8,561 bases of DNA, taken from positions 1 to 8,561 of the forward strand of contig CAKUCX010000094.1 of the NCBI GenBank assembly GCA_934643865.1, written 5' to 3'. Source of the stretch: an uncultured Kiritimatiellota bacterium (lineage in GTDB: Bacteria; Verrucomicrobiota; Kiritimatiellia; RFP12; UBA1067). Each line of letters opens with the position of its first letter. The first letter of the stretch is position 1. Positions 1-4,991 of the stretch are shown here, piece by piece. Made by a program: the position numbers and the translations under genes. The notes under the pieces are model-generated. The model had not been told where the DNA came from and made no database searches. It saw only the letters and a list, made by a program, of their open reading frames with translations.

Positions 1-2645
1 GTCGTCGCCCATGCGTTCACCGCCGCGCCGTCGGCAAGCGTCCCGGCGAGCGCATCCGCCTGCCACACCTGGTCCGGGACGGGCAGCGCGCCGATGGACG
101 GCGCCGCAGGCGCCTTCATGCCGCACAGGCCGGCCACCGGCGCCTCGCGCTCGAACTGGATCCGGAGATCATGGTGGGCGTCGCCCGCGTACTTCGCGAG
201 CAGCTCGCGGGTCAGCGTCGTCTGCTCGTCCAGCGTCAGGGCGCGGTTCTTGAAAATGCGGAGTTCGGCCACGTCGAAGGGGCCGCAATGGGAGATGTTC
301 TTGTCGTCGTCCAGCGAGACGCCCAGGTAGAGGGGCGTGGCCGCGCCCGCCTGGTCGCCGTTCGTCCGGCGGAACAGCTGCCACGTCGCCATGCTGGGCG
401 GCGTGTTGGTCGTGGTATAGGCGCCGTCCACCATCAAGGAGATCCGGTCCCTGTCGATGGTCCCCACCAGCACATGGGGCGCGTTCTTCAGGTCCCGGTC
501 CGGCCGTGAAAGCGCGCGTACCGCCGCGTCGGGCTGCCCCCACGAACGCCCAAAGCAGAAGCGGTTGCCCTGCATGAAGTGGAACTGGGGATTGACATCG
601 CTGCGAAACCCGCCGTTCATGCCGCCCAGAAGGCACTTGCCCTGGTACAGCATGTGCCCCGTCCCATCGCCTTGGCCGTCCATGGACGGCCAGGCGACGA
701 GCACGATGGAAATCCTCTCGTCGCCCGCGAACGGGTTCAGGGCGCCGGGAAGCGCGAGGCCGCTCCCCGCGAAATGAACGGCGGCGTGGCCGTTCATCTC
801 GCTGTCCGCCAGCAGGGTCGGAACCGCAGAGGCCACCGGCCCGCCGTAATACTCGGTACGCGGCAGCACGCAGTTCGAGATGGCAAGCCCGTGTACCGAA
901 TCCGTCCAGTTGGAGATCGCCGCGCCGGGCGCGTGTACCGCAAGGAGGTCGTCGGCCCGCCACACCCAGCAGTCGTCCCCCGTCTCGAACGGGGCCGCCG
1001 ACGCATTGTCGCCGCTGACCATGACGGACCCCTCCTCCACGGCGAGGCGTCCCGTGAACGCCGTCGCGTCCGCAAGCTTCAGCTGGCCCGCGCCCGTCTT
1101 GCGCACGTCGCCCGCCCCGAACACGGGCGCGGCCACATGGTTCGTGAAGCCGCCTGTGTTCCACTCCACGCTCCCTCCGGGGCCGGCGAGCTGCATGGCC
1201 AGCGTGGACGAGAAGTCGGCGCACGCCGTCAGCCGGCCGCCCTTGAGGCGCACGTCGTAGTAGGCGTTCGTGCCCGCGCGGTTGAATTCGTCGCGCCGCC
1301 AGTTCCAGTTGAAGCCCGTCTTGAAGCCGCCCGCCCCGACCTTGAGCTCGCCGCCTTCCAGGACGATGAGGCTATAGCCCTCGCTCACGCGGAACGGCGG
1401 CGAGTTGTTCTCGTAGAACATCTCCGTTGTCGTGTGCGGGGCGCTCGGCGCATAGGCAAAGCCATGGGTCGAATAGGTGCCGCCGCAGATTTCGAGCAGC
1501 GCGCGTCCAAAGCCCATCTGCGTGTCCACGAAGTCGAGGTACGTCCATCCGTCCACCGTCATCGAGCCGTCCCGGAGGGAATATTCGGCGAGGCTCGTCC
1601 GCGACGTCTGGCTCCCGCCGCCCACCTTGAACGACCCGGCCACGGTCGCCGTGCCGCCCGTCTGGGCGAAGCGCGTTTCACCCCGCCCGTACATGCCGAC
1701 GCGCGCCTGGGCGAACGTGAAGGCCCCGCCGTTCAGGAAGAAAAGGCACGGGGCGTTGTAGGTGTAGTTGTAGTACCAGACGTTGCCGACATGGAAAATC
1801 CCCTTGCCCGTGAACGCGGCGTCCGCCTCCTGCGTCAACGTGCCGCCACCCACGACGAAGTCGTTCACCTGCACGCGCTCGCCCGTGGCGAGCGTCAGGT
1901 CGGGGCGGCCGTTCGTCGGGCCTTCGTTGTCCTTGACCTGCTCAAGGCCAAACGAGGCGTTCGAGACGAAGTCCGGCGACATGCCCGGGAACATCGCCGA
2001 GAGGCTGAACGGCCCGCTGAACAGGAAGCGGATGCTGGACGACGTCGCAATCTCGTTCGCCCACTTCAAGGGCTCGTAGCAGTTGATCTTCGTCGGCTTG
2101 CTCCACTCGGCGTTGTTCCATTCGGCCACGCCGTCGTAGGTGATCTTGCCGCCGTAGCCCGGGGCCTTGTAGTGCCAGACCCCCCGAGGCGTCGAGATCG
2201 TGAGCCCGGCCGTTCCGGAGATGGTCGAATGGAAGCGGGCCGGCATCCCGTTGAACGTCCACGTCTGCGCGGCGGCCGTGGCGAGCGGAAGCTTGAATTC
2301 GACGCCCCGAAGGCCCCGCGCCGCCAGGTTCACGCCTTGGACGTGTACGGAGAAGCCCTGCGCGCCCAGCGTGAGCGTCCGCTCCGACTGGAGCGTCGCC
2401 GTTGACGCGGTCAGGTTGGTCAGCACAAGGCCGCCGAGCGCGAGGTCGGCCGAACACGTCAGCGTCGCCCCCGAGGTGGCGCGCGACAGGTCCACCACCG
2501 CGACGTCCTCCGCGCCGGGCAGCGCCCCGCCGGCCCAGTTGGCGGCGTCCGCCAAGTCGGTCCCCGCGCCGGTGAAGGCGATGTCCGCCGCCACCAGCAC
2601 GCCGCAGCCGCCAAGAAGGCAGGCGCTCAAGAGCTTCCGCACCAT
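1..2645 (-). CDS. Large exported protein with autotransporter-type beta-strand repeats and LamG domains (3' end beyond window)
   Basis: Open from the ATG at 2645 to the left edge: 881 residues with no stop, so the C-terminus is missing. A GGAGGA ribosome-binding site five bases upstream supports this start. Residues 1-20 are a Sec signal peptide (MVRK, then a hydrophobic core ending VLVAA before D21). Residues 21-500 are Gly/Thr/Ala-rich short beta-strand units typical of secreted beta-helix proteins, for example the Gln-Thr-Gly-Gly-Thr unit near 328 and the Tyr-Ser-Leu-Arg-Asp-Gly unit near 355. Residues 509-545 (Gly-Ala-Gly-Asp-Val-Arg-Lys-Thr-Gly-Ala-Gly core) match the PATR autotransporter-associated strand repeat. 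Residues 558-818 look like a LamG/concanavalin-like jelly roll. A second copy seems to start at 859 (VWQADAL, then DGAAVNAW) and is cut. The protein is probably a surface adhesin or glycan binder. Its anchor, whether PEP-CTERM, an autotransporter barrel or another signal, cannot be seen. No catalytic motif was recognised. The exact ligand is unknown. Confidence 0.85.
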   Translation of the reverse strand, partial: MVRKLLSACLLGGCGVLVAADIAFTGAGTDLADAANWAGGALPGAEDVAVVDLSRATSGATLTCSADLALGGLVLTNLTASTATLQSERTLTLGAQGFSVHVQGVNLAARGLRGVEFKLPLATAAAQTWTFNGMPARFHSTISGTAGLTISTPRGVWHYKAPGYGGKITYDGVAEWNNAEWSKPTKINCYEPLKWANEIATSSSIRFLFSGPFSLSAMFPGMSPDFVSNASFGLEQVKDNEGPTNGRPDLTLATGERVQVNDFVVGGGTLTQEADAAFTGKGIFHVGNVWYYNYTYNAPCLFFLNGGAFTFAQARVGMYGRGETRFAQTGGTATVAGSFKVGGGSQTSRTSLAEYSLRDGSMTVDGWTYLDFVDTQMGFGRALLEICGGTYSTHGFAYAPSAPHTTTEMFYENNSPPFRVSEGYSLIVLEGGELKVGAGGFKTGFNWNWRRDEFNRAGTNAYYDVRLKGGRLTACADFSSTLAMQLAGPGGSVEWNTGGFTNHVAAPVFGAGDVRKTGAGQLKLADATAFTGRLAVEEGSVMVSGDNASAAPFETGDDCWVWRADDLLAVHAPGAAISNWTDSVHGLAISNCVLPRTEYYGGPVASAVPTLLADSEMNGHAAVHFAGSGLALPGALNPFAGDERISIVLVAWPSMDGQGDGTGHMLYQGKCLLGGMNGGFRSDVNPQFHFMQGNRFCFGRSWGQPDAAVRALSRPDRDLKNAPHVLVGTIDRDRISLMVDGAYTTTNTPPSMATWQLFRRTNGDQAGAATPLYLGVSLDDDKNISHCGPFDVAELRIFKNRALTLDEQTTLTRELLAKYAGDAHHDLRIQFEREAPVAGLCGMKAPAAPSIGALPVPDQVWQADALAGTLADGAAVNAWAT

Positions 2646-2650
2646 CTCCG

Positions 2651-2656
2651 TCCTCC
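2651..2656 (-). promoter_or_regulatory. Ribosome-binding site of the beta-strand-repeat/LamG gene
   Basis: GGAGGA on the minus strand lies five bases before the ATG at 2645. It fixes this start and indicates that the gene can be translated independently of the gene upstream. Confidence 0.75.
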
Positions 2657-2659
2657 ATC

Positions 2660-2671
2660 CATTGAACAATG
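2660..2671. repeat. 12-bp perfect palindrome just upstream of the ribosome-binding site
   Basis: CATTGAACAATG reads the same on both strands and sits three bases outside the GGAGGA site, in the 71-bp gap between the two exported-protein genes. It is AT-richer than its surroundings. It could be an operator half-site pair or a weak RNA hairpin, but it is short enough to arise by chance. No T-run follows it, so it is not a terminator. Confidence 0.3.
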
Positions 2672-2716
2672 AATCCTCGGCATGTCTTTTTGCAAGATCT
2701 TCCCTCTCCAATCAGC

Positions 2717-4858
2717 CTAGCGGATAACCTTCACCTCGTGGCGGCGGAAGGCGAGGCGCTGTGCGCCGATCACCACGGTGGCGGGCGTGTCGCCGGTGTT
2801 GACGGCGATGAGGATGTCCTTGCCGTCCACGGTCTTGCGCCACCACTCGACCTTCGACGCGCCGTCCACGGCGGTGCCGGTCGTGACGGCCCCCGGCGCG
2901 GTGACGAGGGGACGGAGGGCGCCGAGTTCCTTCACGACCTTCACGAGGTTGGCCCAGGCGGCCGGGCACTGCGCGGCGGAGTAGAAGTCCTTGCTGCCGC
3001 GGGCGAACCACCACCACCACACGCCGTTGCATTCCTTCACGATGCCGAGGAAGGCGCAGGCGCGGAGGAAGTCGTAGTCGCGCGCGAACTTCGCGGGGTC
3101 GGGCGTCACGCCGCGCCGCCGCGCCGTGCCCTGGACGCCATCGTTGCAGTTGACGAGCAGGGTGATCGGCGAGGCGTTCTTGAGAAAGCGACGATGCTCG
3201 TCGATCTGTCGGACGACGCCCGCCGGGTCGCCATAGGCCTGGGTCCAGTGCGTGTCCCACGTGCGGCGGTAGTTGATCATCGTCTTGTTCCACGTCGTCA
3301 TCACCACGGGATGGTAGGGGTCGAGCGCCCGCACGAGGTCCGCGCACGCGGTGAGGCGTTCGGGCGAAACGTACTGGGAGAGAATTTCGGGCTCGTCGAA
3401 GAGGTACCAGCAGAAGAGGGCGGGGTGGTCCGCCAGCATGCCGACGCGGCGCGCGATGTGCGAGAAGTTGCCCTGGACGATGCCCGTGCCCGTGTGCGTG
3501 CCACGATCGAAGCCGATGAAGGCGCGCAGGCCGTCTGCGGCCCAGCAGGCGTCCAGGTAGGCGCGGCAGGCGACGTCGTTCGTGCTGCCCTCCCAGCGGT
3601 AGGTGTGGACGACGTCGAAGCCGCTCGCGCGCACCTCGGGCATGTCGCGCGGCGTAACCTCGTAGATGCCGAGCGGGAAGATGCGGCGCCCGGCCTGCAC
3701 GTAGTCGCCGTGCGCGTCGACGACGACGGCGTTCGTCGGCTGGGGCGCGTTCAGGAGCCAGAACGGGCGTGCCGTGCGGTTGCCGGCGGCGTCCGTCGCA
3801 ATGAGCGTCCCCTCCGTGAGGCCACGCGGCCAGCCGCTGGCGGGGGCCGCGAAGGTGACGGCGTAGACGCCGTTCGAGCCGGGGGCGCCGCAGGTGCCGC
3901 GCGCGGTGCCGCAGGTAACGACGGGGGGCGTGGCGCCGTCGTCCTGCACGACGACGGTGAAGGGCGCGTTCGCCGCCGTGACGCGGCAGGCGACGGTGCG
4001 GATGTCGGGCGGCAGGCAGTCGCGGTCCTTCGGCGCGGTCTGCCGGAAGGCGCGCGCGGCGGCACGCTGGGCGCCGGGGGCGCCGGCGCGCCAGTACCAG
4101 GTGCCGGGGTCGAGCGGTACCTTCAGCTGGAAGAACGTGACGCCGGGAATGGTGTAGGTGCGCGTCGCGTTGGCGGGGAAGGACGGGTCGCGCGCGAGCT
4201 CCACGGTGTAGGTGCGCGCGCCGGGCAGGTCGCCCCACGTGAAACGCGGCGTGTTGCAGGCGAACGCGGCGTCGGCCGCCGGTTCGTGCATGTCAATCGT
4301 CCGCTCGATGGCGGTGAAGGTGAAGTCGTCGAACCAGGCCTTCCCCGCGCCGCGCAGCGCGAGGTAGATCTGCGCGTAGCCCGCGTCGTCCGGGGCCTTG
4401 AGATGGGCGCAGGTGGCCCGGTGCCAGTCCTTCGTGCCGAACGAACCGCAGGCGTATTCGCCGGCGGCCATCCACTTGCCGTTTTTGTCGGACCATTCGA
4501 CGATGAGGCCGGCGCCAACGGAGGACATGCGGCCCTTGCGGTCCGTCACGTTCTCCGTCTTCACGAAGCAGTCGGCGCGGTAGAGGCCGCCGCCGACGAT
4601 GGGGATGCGGCGGGTGATGTAGACGCCGTCCTTCATCGGGTCCGTGACGGCGAGGACGGCGGAGGCGCGTCCGCCGTGCGCGACGGTCGGATCGAGGGCG
4701 GCGTTGGCGGGCAGGCTCCAGCCGGCGGTCCCGTCCTCGAAGCCGGGGTTCGCGAGGTCAATGGGGCGGCTGCGACCGTCCTGCGGCGTCGCCGCGCAGA
4801 CGAGGGCCGCCGCAAGCGCGACGAGCGGAAGGATCGTGTGTTTCATCGTATGCTTCAT
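2717..4858 (-). CDS. Secreted glycosidase-like barrel protein with N-terminal carbohydrate-binding and Ig-like modules
   Basis: 713 residues from the ATG at 4858. Residues 1-22 form a Sec signal peptide. Residues 34-185 resemble a CBM4/9-type jelly roll (opens NPGFEDG, closes AWFDDFTF). Residues 190-260 form an Fn3/Ig-like module of the kind found ahead of heparinase-type enzymes (TPRFTW, then PGTWYWR). Residues 280-370 look like another Ig-like module. Residues 378-650 look like a (beta/alpha)8 barrel: FPLGIYEV opens the first strand, and D488-E489-P490-E491 after LFCWYLF resembles the Asn/Asp-Glu-Pro at strand 4 of clan GH-A enzymes, making E489 the candidate acid/base. E609 near a four-tryptophan run (614-617) is a possible second carboxylate. 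Residues 655-713 are beta-rich. The likely role is extracellular glycan hydrolysis or binding, but I cannot assign a GH family or substrate. The in-frame ATG at 4882 is less likely because it would lie only about eight bases from the predicted transcription start. The gene is 71 bp ahead of the repeat/LamG gene, probably in one operon. Confidence 0.85.
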   Translation of the reverse strand: MKHTMKHTILPLVALAAALVCAATPQDGRSRPIDLANPGFEDGTAGWSLPANAALDPTVAHGGRASAVLAVTDPMKDGVYITRRIPIVGGGLYRADCFVKTENVTDRKGRMSSVGAGLIVEWSDKNGKWMAAGEYACGSFGTKDWHRATCAHLKAPDDAGYAQIYLALRGAGKAWFDDFTFTAIERTIDMHEPAADAAFACNTPRFTWGDLPGARTYTVELARDPSFPANATRTYTIPGVTFFQLKVPLDPGTWYWRAGAPGAQRAAARAFRQTAPKDRDCLPPDIRTVACRVTAANAPFTVVVQDDGATPPVVTCGTARGTCGAPGSNGVYAVTFAAPASGWPRGLTEGTLIATDAAGNRTARPFWLLNAPQPTNAVVVDAHGDYVQAGRRIFPLGIYEVTPRDMPEVRASGFDVVHTYRWEGSTNDVACRAYLDACWAADGLRAFIGFDRGTHTGTGIVQGNFSHIARRVGMLADHPALFCWYLFDEPEILSQYVSPERLTACADLVRALDPYHPVVMTTWNKTMINYRRTWDTHWTQAYGDPAGVVRQIDEHRRFLKNASPITLLVNCNDGVQGTARRRGVTPDPAKFARDYDFLRACAFLGIVKECNGVWWWWFARGSKDFYSAAQCPAAWANLVKVVKELGALRPLVTAPGAVTTGTAVDGASKVEWWRKTVDGKDILIAVNTGDTPATVVIGAQRLAFRRHEVKVIR

Positions 4859-4865
4859 CAAGATA

Positions 4866-4876
4866 CCCCATCCTTT
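4866..4876 (-). promoter_or_regulatory. Ribosome-binding region deciding the start of the barrel protein
   Basis: AAAGGATGGGG on the minus strand ends seven bases before the ATG at 4858. The ATG at 4882 has only AAAGA almost touching it, and the ATG at 4846 has no purine-rich box, so 4858 is the best start. Confidence 0.55.
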
Positions 4877-4896
4877 AATCATTCTTTACACTCCAC

Positions 4897-4925
4897 AGTC
4901 TAGCGGATTTCCACGTGCGTGTCCA
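4897..4925 (-). promoter_or_regulatory. Sigma-70-type promoter driving the exported-protein operon
   Basis: On the minus strand TGGACA (4925-4920) is followed after exactly 17 bases by TAGACT (4902-4897). This is a five-of-six match to the -35 consensus (TTGACA) and a plausible -10 with the conserved TA and final T. The predicted transcript start is near 4890, giving a leader of about 32 bases before the ATG at 4858. The spacer contains CACGTG (4912-4917), a possible regulator contact. Confidence 0.5.
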
Positions 4926-4937
4926 GAGCAAACGGTG

Positions 4938-4943
4938 TATAAT
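4938..4943 (+). promoter_or_regulatory. -10 box (TATAAT) of the dehydrogenase promoter
   Basis: A perfect TATAAT lies in a GC-rich setting 48 bases before the ATG at 4992, giving a transcript start near 4950 and a leader of about 42 bases. No good TTGACA-like hexamer lies 16-18 bases upstream (4915-4920 is GTGCGT), so the promoter may need an activator or rely mainly on the -10. It lies about 13 bases from the -35 box of the divergent promoter. Confidence 0.5.
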
Positions 4944-4975
4944 GCGCGCGGGGCAAGAGTGCGAAAGAAAGAAGG

Positions 4976-4982
4976 AAAAGGA
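4976..4982 (+). promoter_or_regulatory. Ribosome-binding site of the FAD/Fe-S dehydrogenase
   Basis: AAAAGGA lies nine bases before the ATG at 4992, within a purine-rich run starting near 4963. It favours that ATG over the in-frame GTG at 4959, which would lie within about ten bases of the predicted transcript start. Confidence 0.65.
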
Positions 4983-4991
4983 CACGTTGGC

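Noticed and set aside
579..2405. 608-residue open frame on the plus strand across the repeat/LamG gene
   Set aside because: It has low-complexity Arg/Ala/Val composition and no credible initiation signal. The opposite strand carries the coherent secreted protein.
2605..2607. Possible lipoprotein cysteine at C14 (LGGC) of the repeat/LamG protein
   Set aside because: The hydrophobic segment before it is only about seven residues long and continues past it to VLVAA, so signal peptidase I cleavage after A20 fits better.
2669..4903. 744-residue open frame on the plus strand across the barrel gene
   Set aside because: The composition is Arg/Val/Gly/Ala-biased with no motifs. It is antisense to a gene with a signal peptide, domains and a ribosome-binding site.
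4644..4991. N-terminal extension of the dehydrogenase frame upstream of 4992
   Set aside because: The extension overlaps the divergent gene and promoter, has no family similarity, and the ATG at 4992 has a proper Shine-Dalgarno and starts where the family begins.
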